A DNA stretch of 64,000 nucleotides from Amylostereum areolatum (lineage: Eukaryota > Basidiomycota > Agaricomycetes > Russulales > Stereaceae). The stretch lies in contig SAXG01000018.1 of NCBI GenBank assembly GCA_012932865.1, forward strand, positions 620,001 to 684,000. The letters run 5' to 3'. Under the pieces are notes generated by a model that worked only from the letters and a program-made list of their open reading frames with translations, had not been told where the DNA came from and did not search any database. Position numbers and translations under genes: made by a program. Below, in pieces: positions 10,568 through 25,855 of this stretch. The stretch's first letter is position 1; the number at the start of each line of letters is the position of its first letter.

Positions 10568-13500
10568 TTACACGAGTACTAGCCGGATCAGCTTGTCCCA
10601 ATCCTCGGAAAGCTTGCTAGCCAAACGTACGCAGCAGTCTTCGTCCTGGTCCAGACCTGTGGCCTTCAACCACAAAGCGAAGGAATCGAACACCTTTGGG
10701 ACGTTGATCGAGAGGTTCTGGATATGCCCCGCGAGTTGCGTGAAACCCTCCTCGAAATCAGCCGATGAACAGAGATTCTTCTTCCGCGCACGCGAAAATA
10801 AGAATGTGGTAGACATGATATCGATCGCATTGCTGTCTATAACTTGCATGGCCAGCTTTCCGACTAGATAAGATCGGTGTTCAGGAATGAGGCTTGAAAG
10901 GTAGGACTCGGCCTCGTCCAAAGATCGGACGCAGAAGAACTCGGTCAAGTCTTCGTCAATCTTTCGCCTGGCCTCCTCTTCCGTCACCGGAGGTCCAGCA
11001 GCGACCGAACCGTCTTCCAATTCATCCGCTACCATGTCGCTCACTTTGATGTCACCCACCTGAGGCCTTGGATGCGTTAAGTTATCAAAATTCCGGCGCT
11101 GCGTCGGCCCAGAGGTGTCGATCGATCGAGGAAGATCAACAGAGAGCTCGCTGCTGGATGGCCAACTCAGCTTGGTGGTGGGAGTTTCCGCATCAGCATC
11201 GGCGTTGCTGAGCATAAAAAACTTCTTGGAGCTGGAGACAGTATGCGAGACAAACGCTTCGCGAACTTCGACCTCCTCCTTGCTGGCAAAGATACCGCAG
11301 GGATTCATGGGTGTCACCCTATTGAACTTGACAAAATCTGAGAGGTCGCTAGCCGTGGGACGGAGGCGGACCTGAGCCCGCGATGGACGAACCATCTGGG
11401 TCAATGACGGAGCCCTCGTCCCGATCGACAGCTCCTTCTCTGCCGCAGCTGTTCCCTTGGAAGCCTGTAGAGCAATGTAAGTAACGGGAGGTTATAACAA
11501 ACGTCTGACAACTCGCCGCTTCGTGAACCTGTATGATAGCCTCGGGGGCCGCGGGTTGATTGCGCGGAATCCACTTTCTCTCGCGAAGCTCGACGACGTC
11601 CTATACGAAAGTGAGTAAAGGCCACGAATGAATCGAGCAGGTATACCTGCAGCATAAACATCATACGCGAGCTCACGCTCTTGCTTTTCGTCAGTTCCTT
11701 CATGCGCGAGAAGTACATGTCCACGTGCGCGCGGGCCTTGGGCGTATCGACCATCAGGCCGACGGTAGTAAGCAACTTCAGCCAGCTCTCGATCTCTTCC
11801 TCCTCCGGGTTTTCAATATTGTAGTAGAGGAGCTTTTTGATGTACTCGTGCATAATGCGTTCGGTAAGCATTTGCAGCTTGAAGAGCTCGCCGATGAACT
11901 GGACAAGACCGTGACCTCTGCGTCTGGCCTTCGCCGCAGCGTAGTACTCGTCCGAATAGAGCTCTGCCTCGCCAGCACGCTCCTTCTTACTGGCCGTCTC
12001 ATTGGCCTTTGCCATCCAGCCGCGCTCGAAGTCTTCTTGACAACGATCGAGGAGATACATGCGAAAGAGCTGGCCGCCTGAGAAAGGTTTGCCCTCCTGG
12101 TTGAGAATCCCATCGTCCTGGACCTTCGCACTGATTTGATCCATCATCTTCCTGCACAAACGAGCATACATCTCGGAGAAGGTGGCTTCGTCCGTGGCCT
12201 TCTCGAACACGAGACGGATGACCTGGATGAGTGTGCGACCGTCCTTCTCCCTCTCCGACTTATTCGCCCACTCGATGATCTGATCTGAGATAGAGTCGAA
12301 ACGTTCCATGGTAAGCTTATTGAGAAGCGCCCTGACTTTACGATCGACGAGTTCGGGAGAGTCTGGCTCGATAGGTTGGTTGCGCTTGGCGCTGATAGGG
12401 ACCCAGCGGTTGGCAGATTGTTCAAGGGGGGCAACATGCTCGAGAGGAGGACCCGTATTCGACGGCGTTTGGGACGAGTGATCAACGACGCTGGCCCTGT
12501 TCGGGTTGTCTCGGGCGGTAGTACGCGTGCTTCGAGTGCGGTGTCTGTCCTTGCTAGAGCCACCCTGGCTGGCTGTGAGAGCCATGGGCGAAGGACGGCC
12601 ACTCGTGGATACACCAGGGCCGACGCTGTTGGACAAAGCCGATCGGGCACCCGAAGACATGGCGAAGCGTTCCTCGCTTGAGAGTTTGGTGGTGGTGAAA
12701 TTGCCCATGCCAGCAAAAGAGATGCCAGTGCTTTCCCCCATGGAGCCGCCGCCCATGAAACCTAGCCCGATGGACGCCTGCCGCGCTGTTGGTGTAGCCA
12801 TGGTAGAGGACCTACGACCAGAGCCGCCACGCGACATGCTGAAGGTTTGATCACTTGGCTCGAGACCGATGGCGTCGAGAGGAGGAAGGTTGTCGGGTTT
12901 CTCCTTGCAGATCGACATGAATTGAAGGAGGAAGTCTCTGTCGTACCTATAGTCCGTGGTTAGAAAAAAAAGTGATAGGCAGCGAAGGGATATGCGTTAC
13001 CGGAACTTGCCCTTGGCGGCGTTGACATTGAGCTCGACCTTGGGGCTTTTGATCCCTTCGGGAGATGCAACATGGCCGAGGTCTTCGATGATACGAGCCG
13101 TAGCACGCCGTGTTTCAGGCGATGGTATGGCAGTGTCGATTCGGAGACCTTCCTTCTCAACAGACTTGGCCTGGTGGCCCTCCGATGGTTTGGACTCCGT
13201 CGTCTCATCGATTTCGCCCTCCTCTTTGCCACTGGCTTCAGCAGCCGCCTTGACCTTGGCCTCGTCCAAGGCTTTGGCTTCCGCTGCCCGTTTCTCCTCC
13301 TCCAGCTTCTTGAGTCGCTCAGCTTCGGCACGGACCTTCTCCTGCTCCTCGGCCACACGCTTCTCCTCTTCCTGGCGTTTGCGCTCCTCTGCCTCCTTCT
13401 TCGCCCGCTCCTCTTCATCTAGCCTCTGCTTTTCCTCGACCTCTTTCTTCTGCCTCTCCTTCTCAACCCGCTCCTCTGCCTGCTTCCTTTCCTTCTCCTT

Positions 13501-15160
13501 GCGCTCCTCTGCCTGCTTCCGCTCCAACTCTTGATCTTCTCGCTCCTTTGCCTCCTTTGCCCCTTTCGCCTTCTTCGCAGCCTCCTCTTTCTCCTTCACC
13601 CTCCGCTCGTCCGCAATCCGTTTCTCCTTCTGCTCTGGGCTCTCGATGCGGATGGACTGTCGCTTGCTCTCTTGCTTGATGACAATGGGAGAAGGTGCGT
13701 GCGATAAGCCTTGCACAGGAGATTGGCCGGAACGCTTCAACGCGCCGAGATCGCCCTCCAAGCCGTCCGTATTTTTGATGGATATTTTCTTGCCAGAAAC
13801 AAAGGCACTAGCGCTCGTGTTCAAGCGAGCACCCGCAGGTCCATTGGTTGTAGATGGCGTGGGAGGTGGTGATGTTACTGTCGGTGGGGGAGTGTGCGAT
13901 GGAGGGCCATGTGGTTGAGTGTGCGCGGGAGAAGGAACGGAGCGGTTGGAGGTGGGAGTGCCGGGTTGTTGCAACGGAGGCGGAGGATTACGTGGAGACA
14001 TGGGCATGACTGCAGGCGCAGGACCAGGCGCACCCTGAGATGGATGAAGAGGAGGTTGCTGAGGATGCATATGAGGTGGAAGTGGTTGAGGCACCCAGTT
14101 CGGTGAATAATACTGGTCTGGCGGCGGCGCACAATAGCCCTGGAGATACAATGAGAAGGATGGTACGAATAGGAATTATAGATATACACTTACGTAGTAG
14201 CCAGGCCACACTCCAGCTGGTGGCATGCCAGCAGGTGGAGCACCGGGAGCAGGCGGGTGAGAAGCAAGACGCGGACTAGGCATGGCGGCCGGAGCAGTGC
14301 CGGGACCAGGGCCACCCGGGGGACGACCACTCACCCCGACACCGCCGCTGGTACCATTGTTGCCCATGGAACGTGTATAGGATGGAGACCTGGGAGGACC
14401 ACCGTTCGTATTGCCATTCGTTTGCGGCCGCAGACCTGAACTCGGGGTGAATGAAGGAGGTCCGTACTGGCCAGGACCAGATTGATGTGGCGGAGGTGGG
14501 AGGTTGGAGGGTCGGCTCGCAGGAGTGTCAGACACTGATGGGGTAGTGACGGATGGACCTGCAAACAATTTGGTGACGTCAAATTTGAGGGTAGAGGAAG
14601 CAGTTGACGAGGGAGTCGTCGTCGTCGTCGTCGAGGCGGTCGTAGAAGCAAGAGACGAAGATCGGGTCATCAGAACGGACTTGCTTGCCGCTGTCGTAAC
14701 GCCGTTCTGCACGGTCACTGTGCCAAAGGACTTAACGCCGTCGACCGGTTTTGCGACGGGAGCGGCTGCTGGAGATGATGATATTGGTGCTGCGGCATCG
14801 TCTATGGACCCAAAGGTCACGGCAGCGGAGCCTGTGTTCCGTCAGAAAGCGCCAGGGAAACGAGGTTGAACGAAATTTCTCACCTTGCTTTGCAGCACCC
14901 ACATTGTTGCGTGGCACGGTAACACCGACACCGTCCTTTATGGAGACGCCTTGTCCGAGGGTACTGGGCCGACGTGAATGCGAACCATGGAAATTGCTGG
15001 AGGTGCTCGGGGTGGTAAGGGTGATAGGTGTCGTCAAAGCTGGAGATTGAGGACGGGAGGTGGCAGTCGCTACTTGTTGAGGAGGGCCCCGAGCCCAGGC
15101 CGACTTGGAAGGGAACTGGGGTGGAATCTTCGATGTGGTTACCGGTGACGATCTGCTCAT
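10568..15160 (-). CDS. Full-length eIF4G, about 1444 aa
   Basis: Scaffold of the cap-binding complex in the cytoplasm, linking eIF4E, eIF4A, PABP and eIF3. Exons 15160-14884, 14831-14194, 14139-13001, 12946-11647, 11600-11517 and 11464-10568 keep frame. The N-terminus is rich in S, T, P and Q. A PAM2-like motif (LNTSASAFVS) lies near residue 411, followed by a long K/E/R coiled coil of about 150 residues. YDRDFLL (eIF4E-binding, YxxxxL plus hydrophobic) is near residue 686, MIF4G about 885-1115 and MA3 about 1270-1400. The length fits fungal eIF4G (roughly 900-1400). The fifth intron starts with GC (GCGAGT). This is the only complete gene of the array and presumably the essential one. Confidence 0.9.
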
Positions 15161-15536
15161 TCTATGAAAATGACAGTCAACACTCCCCTACAAATGCACA
15201 CTCTGTGCTGGAGCGACAAAAGGGGCGTCATAAGCAGCTGTAGGACGATGAAAACCCCCATGAGCCCATCATCGCAGCTCTTAAGTGCGCTATGAGATGT
15301 ACCCTTTGGCATCGTAGCTTGCATACCAGCGCTTGCCTTTCCCCTCGACCCTGAGTAAGATTGAATGGAGAACTCACGAATTGGCAAAGCTTTCTCAGTC
15401 TTTGACGTGAACCGGGGATGGGAGATCCAGTGCGAGTGAGATCTTCAGCGGTTGAGAAGTCGACCTGGTGAAGGATCTGGTGTCTGCAGAGAGCCTGAGG
15501 AGCGGGCTATGGGAGGGAGAAGGAAAAGAGAAGGTA

Positions 15537-15606
15537 GCGCCTGGAGATCGAGGTCCATATATGCTTATAAGCGCGTAGCTTGGGTCCTTGGGTTCTCTGT
15601 TGTTGT
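15537..15606 (-). promoter_or_regulatory. Conserved core promoter of eIF4G
   Basis: Minus strand: AACCCAAGGACC, a GCGC spacer and TATAAGCATATATGG, matching the Y promoters at 2735-2810 and 10010-10085. It lies about 380-450 bp upstream of the ATG at 15160, leaving room for a long leader. The remainder of 15161-15952 contains no gene; similarity to the Y upstream region continues to about 15810. Confidence 0.6.
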
Positions 15607-15952
15607 ACTGGCCTCGACTCCATCGTAAGATCGCAATAGATGGCGGCCCTACAGACTTGGCGGAGAAGTACAACTTCGAGTTGGCCATTGCTCAGTGTCC
15701 AAGTCGTGGATTTATTCATGTTGCTCCGTGAGTTGGATCCAGATAGCTGCGGGTGCGTGCAACAAAAGTGTGGGAGAGAGCGCCACGGAACTCTGGTGGG
15801 CGCAAGGCGCGATGGCGTTAGACTTCCTAATTCCTGTATCCCATCGAAATTATGTAATAGCTTTGTCCCGGCAAAATTATACGATAAGTGGAATATATTG
15901 GACCTCTTCGAGTCCACAACATCGACCAAGGTCGCACCCCGTCGCTCATGCA

Positions 15953-17128
15953 TCATGTTTCGTCCTTGGCATGAAGTAGTGCTGCACGATGCGCTTCCGC
16001 TAAACGTGTTCCCTTGGTCAACCGGGCCTCCTCGTCCAGCCGTTTCTCGCCCCTCAGTCGTCCTTCCCTCTCCAACCGTGCTGCATCCTTCTCCAACCTC
16101 GATCGTGCTGTCTTCTTCGTCCGTACCGTCTTCTCGCGTTTGGTGTGCTCCTGCCGAGGTTGATTTTGTGTCACCTCCATCTGTGACCCCGTCTCCCTGA
16201 CAGACCCTCTTCGCCGGCCTGCCCTCGTATGACGTTCGAGCTCGCCAGATACTTTACGCGTCCTCAAACGAATGGCATCTCGGGCTCGTTGCAGGAGCAA
16301 GCTCAACGGCGCTACAACCACGGGTCTTCGAATCGCTTCCCGGATCTCACCCACCAACGCGATGTCCTCGTAGGTCATTTGTCGTATCTCGACGAGCCGT
16401 AACGGATTATCGCGCACGCAGAGATCCGTGAGCGCCGACTCGACCCAACTTTCCACGTTATGCGAGCGCGCGACGACGAGACGATCGACAGGGGAGAAGA
16501 GGGGATCCAGTTGACGCAGGGCCAGGGCGCGGATGGACGCGAATTGCCACAAGGTGGACAGTCTTAGGACAGATATCCATTCGGATTGCGCGTGCACGTC
16601 GCCGTTTTTGAGATCTCTGTCAACAACAGGGTGAGCTCTTACTACGTCCGGAGACAAGTATCTCTTACAAGGGATACAGCACGGACATGAAGGCATTCAT
16701 TTCGTCCAGAGTCACGTCTTGAAAGAAGGCGGAAGTGTCGTCTAGCCCGTCGACATTATCGCCAGTCTTCCTGCGGAGATAACGATGATAAATTTCTGTG
16801 CCGCCTGAAGCCTTTCGACCCTCCAAACCTGAACGGCTATCCGCTGACGGCGTGCGGGATTTGGTGGATAGAGAACCGGCATCCCCTGCCAACCATGCCG
16901 CGAATACGGGAGAATCACGTTCGAAGTAATACTGATGGACCTTGAATAACACGCCTTCGACCTATGGTCCGAGTAAACGGTAGTTCAAAGATGAAGGCAC
17001 TCTGGGTTTGGACGCACCTGGAACTCAAAATTGCCCTCCGAGAAATAGAACTTGGGATGTTTGCGCTCCAGGAGAAGCGTGTGCCTGTGCGTATTCTCCC
17101 CATCGCCGGACGGGTTTCCAGGAAACAT
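15953..17128 (-). CDS. BTB/POZ domain protein 1
   Basis: Member of the basidiomycete BTB family that fills this window. The first strand of the fold (KFYFSEGNFEFQ) ends the first exon at 17018. Exon 2 starts at 16961 with VEGVLFKVHQYYFERDSPVF and ends at SVLYP near 16670. Exon 3 begins DLKNGDVHAQSEW and carries the family block WQFASIRALAL, DRLVVARSHNVESWV, LTDLC and EIRQMTYEDIALVGEIRE. The C-terminus is a charged R/K/E helix. BTB domains mediate dimerisation and often cullin-3 binding; the role here is unknown. The first ATG in frame with the domain is at 17128. The frame is open further up without an ATG, so an upstream exon is possible. Confidence 0.75.
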
Positions 17129-17708
17129 TGGCGAAGTTGTCTCGAGGCTCCCTGCGATGTTGGTTTCAATGGGCCCCGAACGCCCCCGGAGTCGTCCTTG
17201 AAAGCAGACAAGGGTCCGGAGCCGACGGAGAAGGCCGATTCGATCGATGACAGGCTCCGCTGGGATCTCCAGCAGCAGCAAGAGCAAGAGTCCTGAGGAA
17301 GAACGGGACGAGAGGCTGGAGCTGTATCGCGGGCAGGCTCTAGACGAGAGCCCGACTTATAACCATTTTTCAGCGCTTCTGGCGGGACGATGTCCCGGGT
17401 TTGTGTGGGGGGCGAAAGCGATACCGAATGTCGGACTTCATTCAAAAGGACGCCATTGTATGGACTGACCGTATTAGACCGTATCGTCACCATCATGTAT
17501 ACCAGAGGTGGAGCGTGGCCGTTGCTATCGCGATCCCTACAGTCCAAAGACGCCCAAGATTCAGGCTCGTTTCTCCGAAGGCTGACCTAGTGTGGTTAAT
17601 CTTACGCCCCCGAGAATGCAATTGAAGGGAACGCAGCGCGACCACGTATGGGGGTGGAGGAGGTGGCGATAAGTTCGGTCCCAGTTTGACTGCAGCGAAG
17701 CAGGCTAA
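17129..17708. other. Intergenic, upstream of BTB 1
   Basis: About 580 bp. A minus-strand frame through 17130-17500 is open and S/P-rich like other BTB N-termini, so part of it may be a 5' exon of BTB 1. I could not find a start or junction that settles it. Confidence 0.35.
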
Positions 17709-18784
17709 CTAGAGCGCGACTGGCACACGAGGGGGCACTGGTGAACTGTACACAGGGGGATCAATATATACCACGGCAAAAGAAGTTGGAAAGGCCGACC
17801 TTGCATACGATTCGCTCGTCTTTTGAGAAAAACACCCGTTGGTGAATGTTCCCATCTCTAGGCCAAAAGTGAAGTCGTGCAGAAACAGCCCCTGCTCTGT
17901 GACCAAAAGTTCAACCAATCCGCGGTGAATCTTCAGAGAGTACAGAGAGGGGGAATGTTCGAACGGAATAGTAAAGTTATAGATTTTGTCAGTCCAAACG
18001 CGGTGATAGTCAACGTTGCGAATCGGGAAGCATACGAAGTTCAACGTAAGTACACAAACACGGGAGAGAATGAAATGATTCAAACAATATCAAACTCGAC
18101 GCACTCAATCTTCAAGGGACCGGGAGGACACTGGTATGACGGGCTCGAACCAATTCCAGACTTTGATCTGTCCAAACTCTGCGTTGTTTATCCAGCCTCC
18201 AAACTGCGCACACACCCTCACAGCAATGACGTCGCCCACCTTCACGTTATCCCACATCTTGTCCTCCATCGTGATTACGGACCCCACCGACTCTTTCTTC
18301 GCGAGCTGATTGTGGTGGCTTGTCCGCCAGCACACCTCCTGGTTCACATCAGACGAGGGACGCAATAGGCCGATATCAAACCAGCTGTAGGAGCCATGCT
18401 CTGGATACGATGCCCATCCCTGGTCGGATGAGATCGTGATGACTTGCACAGCCGCGATTCGCGCAAGGGCTGCACTATCGAGAGGGCTGGTCCAGATCCA
18501 ATCCTTGGATGATACAGCGGACCCACTACTGTGGACGTGCACGCCTTTGGTGTTGACCGTGCTGAGACATGTGTCCAAGGTTTTGAGCCCGGCAAAGCGA
18601 ACGATCGAGATGATAATCTCGGTGGGGATGGCGGCACGACGCATGCCTGGGGATGTATCCCCGCTAAGCAAGGCGCGCCATAGTTGATGGTATGCCAGCG
18701 AACGATCGTATTCGGGAGATACGCTGCATCTGTCCGATCGGTGCTTTGCTAGGTCAAATAACACGCAACGTACCCAAACGGCAT
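17709..18784 (-). CDS. Hypothetical protein, conserved-looking
   Basis: Probable exons: a short first exon 18784-18774 (MPFG), then 18723 to about 18130, then a last exon ending in a stop at 17709-17711. The N-terminal part (AAIPTEIIISIVRFAGLKTL) resembles an F-box-like helix. The middle has an aromatic-rich beta region (WIWTSPLD, SYSWFDIGLL, KVGDVIAVRVCAQFGGWINN, IKVWNW). The last exon contains VWTDKIYNFTIPFEHSPSLY. I do not recognise the family with confidence. Between two better-supported genes on opposite strands, it shares no obvious link with either. The exact 3' splice junctions are uncertain. Confidence 0.5.
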
Positions 18785-21955
<3,171 letters not shown>

Positions 21956-22094
21956 AAGAAGAAATGCATGAAGTCGACAGTCCTCCTGCGCCTTGTATAT
22001 ATACGCTCGAGAACAGAATGCGGTGGTATCTTCTGGTTATCTATCCCCATGTCCCAATTGTCCGCGATGGATAAAACTAAGAAGGGAGCTTCTT

Positions 22095-23672
22095 TCAGTA
22101 CTGTCTTGCCCGCGATCCTTTTCCCCACTGAATCGCCGCCTCTCTCGCTTTAATTTTGTCCTCCGCTTCCTTCCTTTCCGCTTCTTCTTTAGCCCTCCTG
22201 TCCTCCTCTCTAGCCCTCCACCCCTCTTTACTAGCCCTCCTATCCTCCTCTCTAGCCTTCCTTTCCGCTTCTTCTTGAGCCTTCCTTGCTGCTGCTTCTT
22301 TAGCCCTCCTTTCCGCTTCTTCTTTAGCCCTCCTATCCTCCTCTCTAGCCTTCCTTTCCGCTTCTTCTTGAGCCTTCCTTGCTGCTGCTTCTTTAGCCCT
22401 CCTTTCCGCTTCTTCTTTAGCCCTCCTTGCTGCTACTGCTGCTTCTTTAGCCCTCCTTTCCGCTTCTTCAACCTCCCTTTCCGCGCGTTTGTATGCTTCC
22501 TGCACCCTCATATCCCTTTCCAGGACCTCTCTCTTTTCTTTTTCACAAAGGGCTTGTGCATGAAGGACTCGATCTCTCTCTTCCGCTTCCTTCTTCCGTT
22601 TAGTGCACAAGCGGGTGGTCTTAGTGGCCCCACTCAGCCAGCTCTTGACCTTCTCTTCCGCGTTTGACAATGACTGCTCCGAAGGTATCCGCAGCTGCTC
22701 CCGGACGTCAGCCACGAGGGCGATATCCCTTGCCTGCATTTGCTCCACCTCCTCCACTTCGAGCGGATCTTCGCGGGAACAGAGCGCGGTGAGCGCGGGC
22801 ACGACCCAGCCTTCAATCCCGTACATGCGCGCATAAACAAGGCGGTCGAAGGGGGAGATGCAGCGGTCGAGATGGAGGATCGCGAGAGCGCGTATGGAGG
22901 AGAACGACCACATGTGGGCGAGCTTGAGCACGGAGTGCCACTGGGCCTGCGTTTTCGCATCGTGCTCGTCGAACCGGCTGTAGAGACCAGACTTGATTGT
23001 CAGTAGAGAACGAATGAGACATAAATGATAAGCCGTACGAAGGATAGATGATGGAAAGGAAAGCATCGAAGTCTTGCGAGGTCACGCCGTCGAGCGTTAT
23101 CGGCTCTGCATTCGCGTGGCCGGCGCCTATAGCAGGCTGTGCTGCGTGTGCTGTTGCTGTCGAGAGGCGAGCGGCGAACCAGGGAGAATCGCGGACAAAG
23201 AAGAATCGGTGAGGCCTGTAAAGCGTGTTTCCTACCTAACAAGCGGCGGGTAAGAACAAACAGCGGGGCTAACGCGCGCCACCGGACAACGTACAAGAAA
23301 AGTGACGCTCCCATCGTCCAAGAAGAACGTCTCGTGCCTTTCATAAAGTGTGCCAGGCTCTTCTTTGGTGGACTTCGGCGGCTGTGTGACCGGAATCTCC
23401 ACGGTAGCGTCGGGTTGAATGTGAGGAAGGGGTGGACTAGAATTGAGAGCTCCAATAAATCCCTCGAGCTTCCAACCAACGGCACCAAGCTTTTCGTTGG
23501 CAGGCTTCAGCGGCTGTGCGACCGGAATATCCCCGCCAGCCTTGAGTTGGAGGTGGACCGCGTCGGGAGTAAGGGGTGGTGGACTAGGACTGGGAGATCC
23601 AATGACAGTTATCGGGGATGACATGTTAGAGCTAGGATCGACCTGTGACCACGAATCGTCTTCGGAGGACAT
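22095..23672 (-). CDS. BTB/POZ domain protein 2 with repeated coiled coil
   Basis: Exons 23672-23295, 23235-23039 and 22977-22095. The first BTB strand (FFLDDGSVTFL) is followed by VGNTLYRPHRFFFVRDSPWF in exon 2. DGVTSQDFDAFLSIIYP closes the fold. The family helical block follows (WSFSSIRALAILHLDR, DRLVYARMYGIEGWV, QMQARDIALVADVREQL). Unlike its relatives, the C-terminal half is a long A/E/K/R coiled coil built from repeats of the type EEAERRAKEAAARKAQ. ATG 23672 gives a start MSSEDDSW like other members. Probable role: oligomerising scaffold; the partner is unknown. Confidence 0.82.
22165..22520. repeat. Internal tandem repeats in BTB 2 coding DNA
   Basis: Units of about 33-90 bp built from variants of CCTTTCCGCTTCTTC and TTTAGCCCTCC recur head to tail on the plus strand. 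On the coding strand they give heptad-like A/E/K/R units. A composite unit of two or three motifs appears at least twice almost unchanged, so copy number probably varies between strains. On the plus strand the same bases give a meaningless F/P/S-rich open frame. Confidence 0.85.
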
Positions 23673-24276
23673 ATCTTGATGGAGGAAACGCGGCGCTGTG
23701 ACGAAAGCAGACCTACGGAGGAAAGACGGTTGAGGGTCTTGGGGACGAGACGAGCGCGGTGAGAGTTGATATAGAGGAGCAGGATAACACGTTGTTGCCG
23801 TGAGGACGTGCACGTTGACCTTGACAGTATATATTTCCGCATAGAAGTCGCGATAACATCAGGCGCCGTGAACGCAAAGCGATCTTTAAAATATGTTAGC
23901 CGCCTTGTATTCAACCTCGCGAAGGAATGCGAAGACATACCTTGGAGCAGTGTTCGCAAATCCCTAGCCGGATTCTGTAGCATCTGTGTGAGCATTGGCG
24001 GCATTACGCACATAGTTGATAGTCAGTAGTTCACGGTGGTCGAAATGAATGCGAGGAAAGACAGGCATCTCGAGCCAGCATCAGAAGACCACGGCAACTG
24101 AAGCACAGCGCGTCGAAGTCCTGCGCCTCCATCCACAGTGGAATGCAGCCCCGCTCACGATCGCCGAGCGTCCCAAGAATGGACCCACACGCCACGAAGG
24201 TAGACCGCGTCGATTATTATTATTCGTGAGTATAGGTTAGCTACGAGTAAGTACCCAGCGAAATCCGGAAAAGTGT
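23673..24276. other. Intergenic, no gene seen
   Basis: About 600 bp between the start of BTB 2 and the end of the first protease gene. Short open frames on both strands lack start, splice or family features. Confidence 0.45.
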
Positions 24277-25855
24277 TCAGTAAGGAGTGCGCTCTGACAG
24301 CGTAACTTGGTTTGTGTCCAAGTTGAAGGTCGCCACGATGTTGTGAAGGAAGGTATCTCCCCTATACGGTTACAAACAATCAGTTTCGCCCGTATATCGT
24401 TGAAGACACGCCAATGACTCACAAGATGTAAATGTCGTCGGCTTCGGATCCTCCGTCAGCGATCCCCGAGTTGCAGACCAAGTTCCCATCATCGTCCGTG
24501 CCGATGGGGAGGATGATATCCGCGGAAGTGACATCGAAGCTCTTCCCTCCAATGACCACCGAGAACGGCGGCGCCGTCGCGTTGCACGGCACGACGTAAG
24601 CATCATCCTGCTCGGAGAACTTAACAGGAGGGTCGAACTGCGCGTGGTACGCGTCCGCGACGGAGGTGGGCAGGTACAGGAGGGTCGTGCCCGTGTCCAG
24701 GATGGAGGTTCCGTTGGTGGAAAGCGCGCCCGAGCCGGGGAAGACGTACGAGTCGATATCGACAGTGTAGAAGAAGAAGCCGTTGTTCGAGGACGAGCTG
24801 ACGGAGCGGCCTTGGATGGGCACGGTCACGGCCGTCGACGTAACGTTGACGGGAGCGATACCGCCGAACGCGAGGAAACCGAGGTTGGGATCAGTCGTCG
24901 AGTTCGCTTCAGCAGCGACCGATCCACGGTTCAGCGCGACGGAAAAGACTGAATGACGAGTTTAGGCTGGACGAAACATACATGAAGTGAAGGAAAACGT
25001 ACCAGGCTCGCTGACAGCGCCCTCGGCGATGGCGGTGAAGAAAAACGGGTTGTACTTGGCGCGATTGGACGAGCTGTCGTTGTTTGGGTCGTCTCCGGTG
25101 TACACGCTGGTAAGGCCGGGGTAGCAGAGGCCGATGAGGCCTGATGTGACGCCATCTCCAGTCCATGCAGCGTTGTCTACCACTCCGATCTCTTGATTGG
25201 TGACCGTGAGGCCGCCGACGGTAACCGTTTCGAAGCCGACATCGCCAGTGATGAACTGACAGCAATAGAGTCAGAGAGATGGAAGGAGCCCAGCAACAGA
25301 GAGCTCACCTCGCCATCTCCGTATGAGATGTTGAAATTGTGGTCCGGGAACGCCTTGTACGTTGGCGAATCTGCGGGCACGAAGCCTGCGGACCCAAACG
25401 CACAGTTGTCCGTCGTGGTCGCGTTGTCGTCGAGGGTGAAACAGGAGAAGCCTTCCTTCACCAGCCATGTGTCCGAGCTTCCAGTGTCTATTGCGACGCA
25501 TATATTCAGCAAAGATGAAGAGGAAAATGCAAAGGGACACACCGATGATGACCGCAAACGACTGCCCTCCGATGGTGATGTTTGCAGAGTACTCCTCATC
25601 TTGACCGGTTCCAAACACGACGGCAGTATCTGTGGCCGCGCGACGCTTGGTCGCGACGTGACGGAGCGCCTTTGCCTTGTCAGAGGGACGGGCGACCTTC
25701 TGCGACAAGTTGAGGACGAAAGGGGCGGCCGGGAGAGAGACGGCGTCCGCTTGAACGGTCGGGGTCAAGGAGACCGAGTGGGAAGTGAAGACATCGTCGG
25801 AAGCGGCGACGTTGCGGACGAGGAGAAGGAGGAGGAAAGCCGTGACACGATCCAT
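24277..25855 (-). CDS. Secreted pepsin-like aspartic protease 1, 451 aa
   Basis: Peptidase family A1. Exons 25855-25543, 25487-25309, 25255-25003, 24948-24423 and 24361-24277. The N-terminus has a hydrophobic signal peptide (TAFLLLLLVRNVAA) and a propeptide of about 70 residues. The first catalytic Asp is in VIIDTGSSDTW (joined across intron 1), the flap Tyr in NISYGDGE, and the second catalytic Asp in ILDTGTTLLYLP. The C-terminal GDTFLHNIVATF block is typical of A1. Several N-glycosylation sites are visible. Likely a secreted acid protease for nutrition or interaction. The neighbour at 26933-28522 is a tandem paralog with the same five-exon structure. Confidence 0.93.

Larger units (their letters stand above)
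7276..12786. repeat. Tandem segmental duplication, copy 2
   Basis: Second copy of the block starting at position 1, head to tail, with 1.76 kb of non-identical sequence (5512-7275) between them. At the right end this copy continues into the complete 5' half of a long eIF4G gene, so this copy holds the long gene's native arrangement. Near-perfect identity including introns and intergenic DNA points to a very recent event, gene conversion, or an assembly artefact. Confidence 0.93.

Noticed and set aside
12956..13534. Plus-strand S-rich frame opposite the eIF4G coiled coil
   Set aside because: Mirror of K/E/R-rich codons on the real coding strand.
21993..22667. Plus-strand F/P/S-rich repeated open frame
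   Set aside because: Complement of the BTB 2 coiled-coil coding repeats; no start context or family.
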